A DNA stretch of 64,000 bases from Vigna angularis. Its lineage: Eukaryota > Streptophyta > Magnoliopsida > Fabales > Fabaceae. A model generated the notes under the pieces. That model worked only from the letters and a program-made list of their open reading frames with translations, did not search any database and was not told the DNA's origin. The stretch lies in NCBI RefSeq assembly GCF_016808095.1, contig NC_068979.1, positions 11,245,001 to 11,309,000 of the forward strand. Direction: 5' to 3'. A program made the translations under genes and the position numbers. Shown here in pieces: positions 47,411-60,900 of this stretch (position 1 is the first letter of the stretch; every line of letters starts with the position of its first letter).

Positions 47411-50400
47411 ATGAAAGAGGTGACGGTTGAAGCTGATGGAGGGCAGGGAGGAGCACAGGGCGTGCAAGAGGGTGGAAAGGGCACGGTGAGGCCAGACATA
47501 CACAACAGGGCCATGAAAATTTTGAGGGCAAGAGAGCCTTACAATGGGTACGAGGAAGTGGGGGAGAAACCCTCAGGTTTTGAAGTTATGGGATGGTACC
47601 TTTACGAGTTTTGCTTCTACTTTGTTCAAACTGTGCTTGTTCCTGTTGTGTTTCCTCTCATAATCAGTCAGCTACAGCGTCTCCCCACAGATTCGCTTCA
47701 GGAATGGGCCAAAAACCACCCAGCCAAGCACTGCTCACAAAAGGAAATTCATCTGTGAGTCTACTTTTTCCTTCTCCTTCTCATTTTCCTGCTCATTCTT
47801 TCCAACATTTCAACTCTTTTCCTTTTCCATCTACAATTTCACTGCCTATAGTAGTGCCAAATGCCATTTTTTAACCAAAAAATTTGTTTTTTCTTCTGTT
47901 GTCTCGATCTAGTCTAGTTTTGGTGTTTTGGGGCTTCTGTTAGCAAGTGTTTTGAAAAGGTTGCTGTAGTGGCCATGGATGGTACATCAGGGTTATTTTT
48001 TTGTAGAAGAACAAAAAAAAAGACTTATTTTGTGATTTTAAAAACTTGGCAGCGTGCAAACTGAGCATAGGGTTCCATTATTATTATTATTATTTTAATT
48101 TTTAAAAAAATACTATTTTGAGCCGTTTGGTTCCACTATAGTTCACCATCATGAAAAGTCGTGTCCTTTGTGGCTTTCTTACAATTCTACTTTACTCTTA
48201 CTCTACTCAAGAGTTAAGATTCCTTTTTCAAAGCACTTCATTACCCATCGGACATCAAACCTATTTATTAACTATGTTGGCATGTCGACCTTTGATGTAC
48301 AACAAAAAACACCCTAAAGCCATGCCCTTGTATTCTTGGCCAAAACAAGAGAGAGAGTAAAAATCCACGCTTTCCTCCTAGGGAGTATCAAAATGTTTGT
48401 CGGACCATCCCAAAAGTCATCAGTCACCTTTTAAACTTTTACAATATCCATGGTATTATCCACAACGGTAAAATATGCATTACTTAACTTCATTATATTC
48501 TATTAACTTTTTAAAAATCACTATTAACACTAATCACTTCTTTACCTGAAAGATCTGTACTGTTTACTCACACATTGACAAATTTTGCATTAAAGACAGA
48601 GTATTATTATATGTGAAAGTTTGTACCTTTAATTTTGGGTAAAGGCTAAATCTTGCCTTTTGGGACCTTTGGGTGAAATTTTCATGAGTTAAATTAACTA
48701 CAATTAACAGTGCCGACACATGAAATTGTTTCTATATCTTGTATCTTATCCTTGTAATCTTTTCATAACTACAGTGCTCCCACTAAGAAACAGTAGTAAC
48801 TGATTTTTTTCAATGTTCCCAAACCAAAATGCTGTACACACTACAGGATTAAGACTGTGTACACATCAAATAAACAACAGAGACACACTATTTACTATGT
48901 AAAATAGTCTTTGCATGTTCCCAAAGTTCCATTTAACAGTGACAGCATTCCCATAAACGGCAGGAAGATTATGTGTGCATGATCATTGTAGTCTGTGCCA
49001 ACATATTAAGACAACATTTGAGCCAACAATTATGTTACTGGTTAATTTAAAGAGTAAATAATTCATGCTACTAGCTAATTTAGGAGTACATAGTTCATGC
49101 ACTTATAAGGCAAAGGTATTTTTACACTGTATGTATACTACGAATATCAAGGATGATTTCTGATAGATTGATAGTTGATACTAGACTATGACAAGAAGTA
49201 TAACCTAAACTAAAGTAAAACATCTAACAAAAGTGCAATTTGGTGGAATTGCAGGTATAGCAAACTCACAAATCACACCATAAGAACAGGTGGTGGATCA
49301 AATTTCTCCGCTTTGGAGTGGACATCGATTGCTTGGGCCACTGGTCTAGCTTTGGCTGCTCCAATTCTGGGGTTCATTTCCTTCCATCTTGATGGCCATT
49401 TCCCAAAACTCATCACAGCAGCAGCCACAGGAATCGGAGTTTTCTTCTGCCTCCCTGCAGGCTTCTTCAAAGTCACAGCCATCTTCGTTCCCTACATTGC
49501 TGGCATTGTTGCGGCCAGCACAGTTGCAACTGCTGCTCACACCCACCATCTCGGCCTCATGATCCGTTGTTTCACAGGACCAACCCTCAAGAGAAGCCAA
49601 TTCTCCCTCAGACAAGCAGTCTCCAGCAGACTCTCCCTCCATGCCACAGCGGCCGGATGCCTTGGAGCCGCCATAATCTCCTCCTTCACATACCATATGC
49701 TCCGGGAACTCAATGACAACGACCGTGATGTGATGAGTCTTTGGGTTGTTTCAATATTCAGTGGTCTAATATGGCTTGTGGGGGTATTACACATTGTCAC
49801 ATCCATCAGCAGAACCACCGATTCCATCTCTTTCTCCTCAAGGCTCCACCCTTTTTCCATCTTCAAGTACCCTCATGCAATCGGAGGCCTTGCAGGGGTT
49901 TTCCTCTCCTCGTTCACCACCATGTCGATTTTCACTGGGGGAGTGATCTTCATAGTGGGACAACTCTGCATTAAGCCAGTGCACTTACTCTATTTCTGGC
50001 TAACTTACTTCCTTTTCCCACTTGTTTCTTTGTCAGTACTACAACCCTTGCTGCACGTGATCAAAATGAATTCTGTGAAAATGCAAATAGTGGGGTTCCT
50101 TCTGTCTCTCTTGTCATCTGGATTTGGATTCTACTACGGACACAGCCACTGGAAATGGGGTCACTTGGTGTTATTTGGTGCAATTCAGAGCACAGCAACA
50201 GGGATTCTGTATGCTTTTGGGAGGCTCTTGGTGTTGGACTGTGCTCCCTCTGGGAAAGAAGGTGCATTCTCGATCTGGTATGCTTGGATGAGAGCTGCAG
50301 GGTTGTGCGTGGGGTTCACGGTGGGGTCGGTGGCGCCCGGGCGAATTAGGACTTCATTCGGAGCTGCGTTCTGCACTGCCATTGCTGGAATTGTGGTGCT

Positions 50401-50521
50401 GCTATTCGGGAACATCAGTGATGTTGGAGGTGCTGTTGCTGCGGGGCATGTCAGAGAAGAATGTGAGAGAAGTTCTTCGAGTGCGGCTGGCTTGGATTCT
50501 AAAGAATCTGCACGAGTTTGA
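47411..50521 (+). CDS. multi-pass membrane protein of MFS (possibly Atg22-like) type
   Basis: Exons 47411-47754 and 49255-50521 join in frame across a 1.5 kb GT-AG intron (1611 nt, 536 residues). The ATG at 47411 (MKEVTVEADGG) is chosen; an upstream GTG-start extension is not needed. After a soluble N-terminus with RPDIHNRAMKILRAREPYNG come about eleven or twelve hydrophobic segments. These start with YEFCFYFVQTVLVPVVFPLI, then WTSIAWATGLALAAPILGF and the alanine/glycine-rich helices to about residue 510. A hydrophilic Ser/Glu tail follows. The pattern fits plant transporter-like proteins annotated as MFS or vacuole effluxer Atg22-like. I recognise the family only loosely, and the substrate is unknown. 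No damage is seen. Confidence 0.85.
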
Positions 50522-51381
50522 ATAAGGAAAAGTGATGAAGAATATTGTTGTCTTTGTGATTCTTTGCAAATGATGTTAGTGCATGGAAGAGTATAAGGTT
50601 TTTATTTTATGATTGATTTTAGATGTATTCTGGTAGTTAATTGCTGTTGTTGTGCATGCATGATGTTTGGTCGCTGTTGAGGATTTGGGTGCTCATGGCA
50701 TGTGTAACTGTGTTATAGTATTTTCTCATATTTCTCTCTCTTATACATCATTTCTGCATAAAACTCTTCTAACCTGCTTTTATGTCTAATTCTAGTTACA
50801 ATTTCCAATTCTTAAAAGTTCCATTTTTTTTCTATTTAAAATGCCAAAAGTTTTTTATTGATATTACTAGCCATGTGGAATAGTTTTGGATTATTCGTTA
50901 ACAGAACAGAGTAAATGGTTTTATATTGTAAATAATGGCTCACTTAACTTTTGGATGGTTTAAACTAAAAATGTTGTTGTTTAGTTTGTCATTTTCTACA
51001 GTTTCCATTATAATTGTAAATTTAAAGATAGTGCAATTGCCATAAACTATTTATTTTCGGAGGATGATTCTAAAATTTAAAGATATCGATTGTTTTGTTC
51101 TATTGACTGAAGTTTATTGAACCTAGTAAATAATGTGGATTTTTAAACATTAAAGTGTGAAGTTGCGTTTTTCTTGTTTTATTTTTAAATAACACAAAAC
51201 TTGTTTAACAGCACAACCAATTTTTTTTTATGCTATTAGAAAGTCAGATCAGAATACACGAGGGGAAGTTTCTTTTATATTCTTTTAAAATATTTAGCAT
51301 AATGGAAACTTGTTTTTCTATACAAATTTTTTTATTTAATCAAGAGTGGTTTTTTTAAAACAATCATACTTGGTTAGTTTT
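50522..51381. other. 3' flank of the membrane-protein gene
   Basis: The 3' UTR and AT-rich spacer; no further gene seen. Confidence 0.45.
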
Positions 51382-51390
51382 TTTAATAAA

Positions 51391-52620
51391 GGCTTAGTAC
51401 CAATTTTGGGTCTAAATTTTTGTTAGGTTTTAATTTTTTTTCTGTTTAATGTTGTTTTAAAGAATGTAATTTATGTTCAATTTAGTCCTTTTTGTAGACG
51501 GTGTTTAAATCGTTAAGGGCGCAATGTTCAACTGTGCAATCAATAACACATCACCCTTGACACGTCATCATCATCTCTTACCTCCAAAAACTCTAATTTC
51601 CCTTACACAGAAACCTTAGTCACCACCTAACCCTAACCGCCGCCGCCACGGTAACGGCCAGCCACCATCTTTGCACTTTCATCATCTTCTCCGTCCAGCA
51701 ACCACCCATGGCCACCTACCAATACCTTCATTGGCGCCACCCGAGCATCCAACAACAACCACCACGGAACCCATTGTCACGAATCAAATGAACCCAAAAT
51801 GAAAAAACAAATTCATGGAAAAAGATCAAGAAAGGACCACCTCTAATCGTGATCACCAGAACCAACATCCTTCCAAAGAACAAATCAGATACATACTCCA
51901 AAAGAAAATTCCAAGTTCAAAAACCCTAACATTCCCCATCTGAACCATCATTCCTCACTTCGCAAAACCCAAAACTCAGATCTGTAGGGAAGAACAAAAT
52001 CCCTAACCACTGGCAAAACAGAGAAGAACCAAGAATTCTCCAAATCAATTTTGAAACGAAAATCATATATTCCAATTTACAAAAACCCCCCAAATCGAAA
52101 CCCTCAATCGCGAGTCCTATTGCTGCGAAACCGCTTGAGAATGGTGGGCTTCTCGCATCGCGACTATGTCGAAGATTGAACCTTCGCGAAGGCGCCGCCG
52201 CTGCAACCCTCAACGCGCCGCGAGAAAGGAGTTCACTCTCGTTTCTGCAAAACTCCGACAGACCCATTATAGTCAATTGGACCATCGCAAGCTTCAGTTT
52301 TCCTCTACCTGCATAGGCGTAAGGAAGTCTTTCCCCATTGCATTCAGAAACCTTAATTTTTTTGGTGGGGAAGGGGCTGCCACGTGGTAGTCCCTCATTG
52401 GTTGCGTCATGTTTCAGTCAACGCAGGTCAGCAGTTAAATGACATGACATTCACTTATTGAACGGTTGGACAGTGCGTCGTTAACAATTTAAACGCTGTT
52501 TGCAAAAAGGACTAAATTGAACATAAATTACATTCTTTAGGACAACATTGAACAGGAAAAAAAATTAGGACCATTTCGAATAAAGCTGACAAAAATTGGG
52601 ACCAAAATTGGTATTAAGCC
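51391..52620. mobile_element. 1.23 kb non-autonomous MULE with long TIRs
   Basis: The left end (GGCTTAGTACCAATTTTGG) and the right end in reverse complement (GGCTTAATACCAATTTTGG) match for about 130 bp, including GAATGTAATTTATGTTCAAT and TTTAGTCCTTTTTG. Flanking nine bases are TTTAATAAA (51382-51390) and TTAGATAAA (52621-52629), 7 of 9 matching. The interior is GC-richer (Pro/Arg-type frames on both strands), but I recognise no host gene in it. Confidence 0.85.
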
Positions 52621-52629
52621 TTAGATAAA

Positions 52630-53102
52630 CTAATGAAAACTAAGAATGGTCGAACAAGGATTACTATATTTATACTATTCAACTTGCAACAAAACAAATT
52701 ATTTATTATCTATTAGAAACTTATTTAAAAAAAATACTTGTATGTAGTTTAAAACTCAGATATTTTAAAAAAAATATTTTATAAATTTTTAAAATAAAAT
52801 CTGAATAAAATTACAAAAAAAAAAGTATAAAATATAATATAAATTTAATTTTAATTTTAATTAAATTTAACCTAATAAAATATAAATTAATTTTAATTTT
52901 AATTAAATTAAATTTAATAAAATATAATTTTAAATTTTTTGTAGGTAATGAATACAAATAGTATGATATCTATATTCGACCTATTTTAAATAGGTATTAA
53001 AATATCCGTTACGTGTAAATATAAACTATCTGATGTCGATTTTATCTGCAGATTTTTGCCGACATAGTTATTTTTGTCATCTATAATGAAAATACATTAT
53101 TG
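52630..53102. other. AT-rich spacer between two MULEs
   Basis: Contains TAATTTTAATTAAATT-type runs; no gene. Confidence 0.5.
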
Positions 53103-53111
53103 TATTTGTGA

Positions 53112-54523
53112 GGGTTAAATATGCTTTTAGTCCCTCAACTATCAAACGATTTTAAATTTAGTCTCTCTTTCAAACTTTGGTTTGATTCCTGTCCTTAAGG
53201 AAACTATAAATTTTCGTCCTCTAAAACCAACGCCATTAAAAATAGGTTGAGTTGGCTAACGTCTGACCATGTGTGATGCCATGTAGTCAGTGAGTAATTC
53301 AGTTGAAGGAAATTAGGGTTCTTTTTTTTTGTTTTCATTCATTATCAACTATGGGCATGCTATCCAATTATGTTCAAACTGAACCAACCACAGTCCAACA
53401 AAGCCATGGCGGCATCACTCACCGCACCCCACAGTCCAACGTTGTCGGAGCCATGGCGGCATCTCGTCAGCTCCTCCATTGTCACAAACTTGTGCCACCA
53501 CCATCAACTGGAACCCAAAAATGCAAGAATCAAGACCCCTAACTCCAAATTTTAAAAATAAATAAATAAGAGAACACAAGGACAGGAAACCCCCAAAATC
53601 CAATTTGAAAACAAAGATTCCAACTCCTTTAATCGCCATATCAGAAAAACCAAGAATAGAAACCCCAAAGAAAAATTCCCAAATTCAGAAACCTTAAAAT
53701 CAAACCCCTAAATTACAAGATCAAAACCCTCAACCTATAGCTGTTAACCTGCATAATCAGGTTTAACCGAAAGATTTCCTCCTATCAACCTACTCAAGTC
53801 CCATCACTGGAACTACAAAAAGAATGTTACTACCATGTCGAAAAAGGGAAACAACAATCATGCTACAACGATGTGTTTATGTTACAGATGAAACGGTCTA
53901 TGCCTTAGATGGATTGGATTCTTAATTTTTTCTTTTCATTGTTTAGGATGATTCAAGCTCTTTAGAGTTGAATTCCATTAAGGCTATAATAAAATGTGTA
54001 GAAAATCACAAGCTTGAATCAGAATTTGACCTTCATCATTTGAGGAAGCGAGCTACCCTTCTTGAGAAAGCTAAGGCAGAAATGTAAAAGTGTTCAACAT
54101 CAGGAACTAAACCTCATAACAAACAAGGCAATGGATCCAGTTCTTCCCGTCCAGCCAAATTTAGTAATGCACACTAGTAATCTTTTGGCCGCAAGAACCT
54201 AGCACCTTCTCTATAACCCAGTCTCGTTGGAAGATTTTCTGGTCCATTCAATTGCCCCAGCCAGACCGTAATCGATGGTGCAACAACTAATCCTTACGCG
54301 ACAACCTATGGAACTACCCTCATGCAAAGTCTAGCTGGAATAACACAACAACACTACTCTATGGTCAGACGTTAGCCAGCTCAACCTATTTTTAAAGGCG
54401 TTAGTTTTGGAGGATGAAAATGTATAGTTTCCTTAAGGAAAAGGATCAAAGTGTACCAAAGTTTGAAAGAGGGACTAAATCTAAAATCGCTTGATAGTTA
54501 AGGGACTAAAATATATTTAACCT
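53112..54523. mobile_element. 1.41 kb Pack-MULE carrying a FRIGIDA-like gene fragment
   Basis: The ends match as TIRs for about 140 bp, with blocks GGTTAAATAT, TTTAGTCCCT, CTCTTTCAAACTTTGGT and CTTAAGGAAACTATA in the same order. Flanking nine bases are TATTTGTGA (53103-53111) and TATTTCTAA (54524-54532), 7 of 9 matching. The interior contains FRIGIDA-like sequence and low-complexity CCATGGC-rich DNA. No transposase. Confidence 0.85.
53800..54376 (+). pseudogene. FRIGIDA-like (FRL) gene fragment
   Basis: After a splice-acceptor-like TTCATTGTTTAG at about 53935-53946, the plus strand reads SLELNSIKAIIKCVENHKLE, then SEFDLHHLRKRATLLEKAKA. This matches the conserved C-terminal helix of FRIGIDA-like proteins (ALKAVIKCIE-x-HKLE-x-x-(Y/F), then QKR and LEKAKA). 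A stop (TAA) follows at EM. Further text with NKQGNGSSSSRPAKF and TNPYATTYGTTLMQSLAG looks like the low-complexity FRL tail. Sequence at about 53820-53880 (KKNVTTMSKKGNNNHATT) may be the preceding exon. The intron boundary suggests capture of genomic DNA. FRLs act with FRIGIDA in flowering control; this copy is broken. Confidence 0.65.
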
Positions 54524-54559
54524 TATTTCTAATAACCTAGAAATTAGAGTATTTAAAGT

Positions 54560-56940
54560 AGACGAGTGTTTTATTTTAATGAGATCGAATTTTTTTAATA
54601 ATAAATGTTTTATAATATAAACAAAAGTTTATATTGTGTCTCATTATTTAAAACACAAACCATCTTTCTAAAAGCTCATTCTTTAAGTTTCTCTACCTTC
54701 TCTCTAAGGTATCTGATTCCTGTGTCATTTCTTTGACGATCAAGAGGTGCCTAAACGACAATAAGAGCGAGGTCTATATTTCTACCCGATCAACAAGAGG
54801 TTCCTTTCACTATTTTATTTTATGATCCTTGGTTTTGAAGGTTGACGCATGTGTCCACCCTTATCTATTCCTCGTTCTTTGTCAATCAACGGTCCTAGTG
54901 ACCTATTCTGATCTCAATTATGCAGTTTGTCGACGTTCTTAAGGTTCCTTGAGCTTGAAGCAAGTGTTTGGCATGTTTAGAGCTTGATAGCTTTTGGTCT
55001 AAGGTAAGGGAAGCTATTGTTTTTCTTCTAATTTGAGTTGTAAAGTATGTTTTGGGTATTTAATAGTATCGAAGTTCAATGTACGTTAATTTTGATGTTT
55101 GACTCGTGTGTTTTGTTTTAATATGCATGTATGATTGAATGAAAGTGGTTGTATGAATCTAGTTAAAGGTGATTATTTTCTTGTGTATGGTTGGTGTTGT
55201 GAAGGTTGATGGTATGAAATCGATAGAGCATATAGAGGAAACAAAATATATGTTGAATTATTAGTCATTTTGACCTTAAAAAGGGGGTTTTGGTGTGTGA
55301 GTTTAAATTAAGGGTTAAATAGAGTAAACTCAGTTTTAGAGTATGTTTAGATGTGAATTGTGACTTGTTAGGGTTGTTAATTAGTTGAAATTTGTTTTAG
55401 AAAGAGGTATTAGTATTTTGGTGGAATTTTGACTGGTTTTCAAGTTCATTTTGTCGATTTGGACTAGTGAGTTTATGAACTATAAGTTTGGTGCCAAAAT
55501 GGTATTTTTAAAGGGTGTTGGTAAGTCATTTCTAATTTGTTGGAGTCCCTAAGTTGTTTAAAAATAAGCTATAACTTGTGGAATTCAATTTTAGTCTCTA
55601 AGATGAGGATTTAGTTGTTTTAAGTTGAAATCTTATGGTATAATTGTGTAAAACTAGTATAAGTTGAGTTATACACCTTGGTTTAAGTTTATAATAGGTT
55701 AGAATATAATCTAGAAGTGTTAGAAGTTGGTGAAAATTATTAGAATAGGTTATGGGTGGTTTAGGAGGGCTAATTATGTAGTTTTAGTGGTGCAAAATTA
55801 TGCATTCTCTCTGAGCGAGTAGAACTATCTTTAGTTGAGCGAGTGTAATCGTTGAGCAAGCATGACTCACTATTTCTGTATTCGCAAAGCGATGCATGGT
55901 AGCTGAGTAAGTGGGCTATCAGGTACTTTTAACTAAGCGTGCATATTTTGTGGTTGAGTGAAAATATCATAATTTTGAACTAAGCTTTTCTATACTTCTT
56001 AAGGTGTGTTTAATATATGTGATTGTTTGAATGATTGGTTTATAATATTTATTGTGAACTATGAATTGATTTATAATATGATTTGGAAACAAGATTATGT
56101 ATATGATTATGTATGATATATGATGACGAGTTTTGTATTCTTTTATCTTATTTTTCTTATGATGGATAATTAAAGTGATAATTTAAGGCGTGTATGGTAT
56201 ATTGTATGGAATGTGTGGTATGGTTTGGAACATGTGGTTAAATGGTTGAAAGGTTGTGGAAAAAAGTTTCAAAGAGAAACTTTTTATTGGTAGTTTCAAG
56301 TATTGTTAGTATGAATACAGAAAGCTCAATCGTGGGAGTTATCTTGAAACTCTAATGATCATTCATTCTCATTTAGAGAGGAGTGATACATGTGGTGAGA
56401 GTAGCGTGAGGTCTTAGTCTAGGTGCTTCCAGTATGACCTAAGACGCGATATAGATTAACTTTGTGAGTGTGGTAGGATGAAAACCATTAGCAATAACTC
56501 TACAGAGCAATAGAGACCACCACAAGTGCACGACCTGCCATAACTCGATATTCATACTAAATACGGATAGTACAATCTAGGTCTTGACATGTTTAAGATG
56601 TATGGATTGTTTTATGATAAATATAATTTATGTGTGAAATATTAATTTATATTATTGTTTGTTTTGTATCACTAGCTTACCTTTGCTTTTGTGTTGTCTA
56701 TTGTGTGTTGTTTTCTCTTTTGTAATGATTACCTAAATGGTGTGAGGTTAAGGAGAGTCTTTACAATTGCTCCAACGAGAGGTAAGGATGAAACAAAGAT
56801 GTAGTTAGATGGATCTACAGAAGTAGATCTCTTCTTTGTGGTAGGTTTGTTTTACTTAGTTGTTCTTTTAACATTTATGTAACCTTTTTTTTTTGTAGTT
56901 TTATACTATTAAAATGTGATGTTACATTATTCACCTTTTA
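54560..56940 (+). mobile_element. probable Ty3/gypsy solo LTR
   Basis: No coding sequence over 2.4 kb, but the layout resembles long LTRs of legume gypsy elements of Tekay/Del type. Features are a repeated GAGCGAGT / TGAGTAAGTGGGCT motif set at 55810-55930, a C-rich stretch of AACTCTACAGAG and ACGACCTGCCATAACTCG (56490-56560), and CACTAGCTTACCTTTG followed by GAAGTAGATCTCTTCTTTG near its end (56670-56850). No internal domain, primer site or second LTR is present. Exact ends and target duplication were not found. Confidence 0.45.
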
Positions 56941-56944
56941 TATA

Positions 56945-57530
56945 ATAATAAAATTATTATTATTTATTGTTGTTATTATAATTATAAAATAAATTAAATA
57001 ATTTTTACAATTTTATTGTTAAAGTATTTTATTTACTTTATATGTAGTTTTCTAATTAAAAAATTTTTAAGTTTAAAGAAACGATTAAATTGAAAAAAAA
57101 CTTGAAAAAAACGTTTAAATTTAAAAAACAATCTGCCACTTAAAAGTAATAAAATTGATAAAATAAATATTTTAATTTTAAAATACTTTTATTTAAAGGA
57201 TAAAATTGAAAAAGAAATGTACAAATTAAAAAGGAATTTTTTATATATATAGTTATAGATTTTAGAAAACTTTTTTATTTAAAAGATAAAACTGAAAAAT
57301 AAATGTGGATGCCAAACATATTCTTTTATTTGTAGTTATATAAAATAAAAATAATAAAATTATAATTTTATTGTAAGTATTTTTATTTACTTTGTAAATG
57401 ATATTTTATATTTTATTAAAAAAATTAAATTTTAAAAAGGAGATCGAACTTAAAAAAACAGTTAAAATTAAAGAAAGTTGTCACTTGTATGGTAAAATTT
57501 ATAAATAATTACTTATTGAAGGGGAATATT
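56945..57530. repeat. AT-rich dispersed repeat, two adjacent copies
   Basis: Two diverged copies (about 56945-57240 and 57330-57520) share ATTTTATTGTAAGTATTTT, TTTTATTTACTTT and AAATTGATAAA blocks. A third related copy lies at 45065-45340. The type is unknown. Confidence 0.5.
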
Positions 57531-57958
57531 AGAAAACATATGTGAAAAAAACAAAACTAACCTCTTTATCCAATATTATAAATTTAATAGAAGGAAATAT
57601 TTTTCCTTTGTTAATTTTAATCAAAGACACTATGCTTCATTTGGGAGGTTTTCAACCTAAATATATAAAGAATATGGTTTATTTTCCACTAAGATTGGTA
57701 GTTTAAATAGTAATTTAGGGGTACCAATAAAAGACTCTACTTCGTACACAATGAGGAGCTAGGAAGCCCAAATTAGGCTCCACTAACAAGAAACAATTAA
57801 GCCCAAATTAGCCCAGATCTTCACCTCAAAGTTAAACAAAAACTAGAATTAAAAAAAAAAAAATCCCCAAATTCGAAGGTGAAAAAGAAGCACTTTGGCA
57901 ATCGCAGGTTTGGGTTCGATTGTGCAGAGTGCAAAAACTGCAAATCAGTGAAGTCGCC

Positions 57959-60900
57959 ATGCTTCGTTGTTTGTCGAAACTTCGTTGTCTCGCCCTTCAA
58001 TCACGCCAAATTCTACCACCGCCCTCTTCTCGGCGGCTCCTCCACCATTTGCGGCCGCAACCGCTTCACTCTGCTTCCACATTTCGCACTTCTTCTCCTC
58101 CGTCCTTAGTTTTCTCTTCATGGCCTCTCCACGCATCTCATCCTCCCCCTTCCGTAAGTCTTCGATGCTAACATCTAGAGTTTGTCATTCCGATCGTCAT
58201 TGTTATAGCAGTTTAATTTGGTGTGTATAGTTGGTTCAAGTGCGCCACGTGTCGTCCAGGGAACGAAAACTGAGAAGAAAGCCGATGACTCCAACTATTT
58301 CCAAGGTTAAGAAAACGAAAATGAAATCTTATTCGTAAGTTTCCTCTTCGTTACTCGCATAGGTTTTTGGGGGTAGTGTGTGAATATTTCTTTTTTCTTT
58401 TGTTTGTGAGAAGTAAGTGATTTCACTATGGTTGGGGCAGGTCTTTAAAATCCAGATTCAGAACAATGAATGATGGGAACATCAGGCGCTGGAAGGAAGG
58501 CAAGCGTCACAATGCTCATCTCAAGGTTCAGTTTTTTTTCTTTTTCTGGATTGATGAGGTTTTATGATATGTGATGATAACCCAATTTAGATAAACTTAT
58601 CAGTAAGTGTTTATAGGGGAAAATTTAAAAAAAAATGAAAAATGAATTAAACTTCTTTTATAAGTTATAACTAACTTCTTCCTGTATTCTCCAAAAGCTC
58701 AGGTGGATGAGGTTTAGTTCATTTTTTTTTATTCTCTTCCCCTGTAATTGTTTGTAGATAAATTGGTCCAAACAGGCCCTTTCTGATTGTTTGTTGGAAT
58801 GTGAGTTTCTTGTTGGTGGTTCTGTGTAGAATCCTTGATAATTTCTGTTTGCTCTATCAGTGTGAATAGCCAAACAAATCATGTCATACTCATTCCCAAA
58901 ATTCCCTTCTCAACATTTCATGAGGTGCAAATAAGTCACAGAAGTTGTTGACTTGTTCTTATTCACAGTGGACTGATGCTGTCCTTCCTAAGCAAGATTC
59001 ATATAGCATTTGTTTGTAGTACATTACGGTGGCAAGTTTCTTTCAGAGACAAATTGCTTTTGAAAATATAAATCATAATTGCCGTTTCTAACCTAATAGC
59101 TAGATTATGATTTGGATTTCTTCATTTGCAGAAAATAGAGCAACTTGTGTTTCCTTAGGATGTACAATTGTAAAATTTAGGGTGACGAGGCATTAGTTAT
59201 GGTATGCTTGTAGATAAAGGTATTAACAAGCATTTAACAAAAAGATATGAAAATATAATATTTGGTGGCATTGGCATTTGTTGTGGGAGGTTGCACTACA
59301 GGCCAATTCAGCATGATTACTGGTTTATTGAAGAGAAAAACAATTGTGAAGTTTTCCTTGTTTTGGGTTTTTGCTGTGATTGATGTTGAGGTGGTGGTAT
59401 ACAATGCATAGCATGTTTCCAATTATGTCATCGTAGCTGTTGGGACAGTTGGCACCCAGCTTTAGCATGGCTATATCTGTGATATGGTTACTTGACAATA
59501 AATACTTACATTTTTTTGGTTCATTGCCTCGTTGGTATACTTCTACAGTAGTATTTGTTGACTCCCTCATTAGCTGTGTGCTGTGAAAATAACATTGTAA
59601 GATGGTGTGATGTGATGTACAAAACACGAACATTTACATCTGTTTATAAATTATATTGTGGTCAAGTTTTCTAGGGGGCACATCCTCTACTTTATATTCG
59701 GAACTTTGAATTAGTATGTTGTATTAAGAAAAAAATTATAATCATATTCTCACAGAGAAAGCATTTTGCAGAAAAGTTGTTTGTGTTAAATTCAGCAAAG
59801 CAATCATCTATGAACTATCTCAATAACATTCCTTACATGATTACTTACAACGATAAAAAACTAGCTGTCCCAAGTCCTAACATTATTAGTCTAACATTAG
59901 TTGCGCTAAAAAAATTCAGTCATTGGCGCCAATACATAGATTTAAAATTTTTATTTTTTTATATTTCTTAAAAAGGTTGTATAAATGTTAGAGATAATAA
60001 AAAATGTTTACATGTATGATTTTGTGGTTTTAAACTAATTTGCTCATTTTCAAAACAATGTGATAGAAGTCAACTTTATTATTATATTCATATACAAAAC
60101 TATGGAAGTTTAAGACATGAATGTGTACATAAGAACTGATGAGGTTAAAAATCCTAGAAGTCAAAAGGAGTATTTGTTATTTGCCCACGTGTAAATATAC
60201 ATAACCTCTTATATGTCCATTAAGCAATATAAAAATATAAATTCTGTTATTGAACTTATTTAGTTTTAACCCCTTCAATTCCTTTTTGCATGGTTGATGT
60301 AAATTATATACTGTCATATTTTCTGGAAAATAAGGTCATAGAACAATTTGTTTGAATTTTTCGCTTTTTGTTGATGTGATTCTGGTTGGTTTAGACTATA
60401 GATAGATCAATGAAAGTATGTGTATGAAATAAAAGTCTAAAATGGGTTGAGTTGCTTTCTTCCTCATTGATTAATAAATGTCAGTGTGTAATTCAGAATT
60501 CACTGAACAAGCAATTCAAAGGCACAGGGGGGGCAACACAAAGCACTGTTATATATCTGAAATACGGAATTTATATTTAGTAAGGGCATCTATGACCCCA
60601 CAATTCATTCGATGTTGACATGTCCATACTTCTAGAATAAGAATACTAGTATAGCAACTGTTTTACCAAGGGTGAATTTCTTTCTCACTAGCTAAGATAT
60701 AGAGTCATGGGGTGAATTACTAATTTTTATCCTTGTTTGCTGGCTCATAAATGTCAATGGGAAAATTCAGAATACACTGTAGGAACAATTCAAAATTCAC
60801 AGTTGCGACAACAAAATTACCTGTATCGTATGTATGTCTGAAATGCGGAATTTGTATCTGGAGTCAGAGTATAATATACCAAAGGCGAATCTATGTCAAT

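Noticed and set aside
49346..49866. Minus-strand frames of 109-116 residues
   Set aside because: Antisense shadows of the intact exon 2 of the membrane-protein gene.
58658..59971. Several 60-100 residue frames within the last bL35 intron
   Set aside because: Short, AT-rich, no domains, and located inside a well-defined intron.
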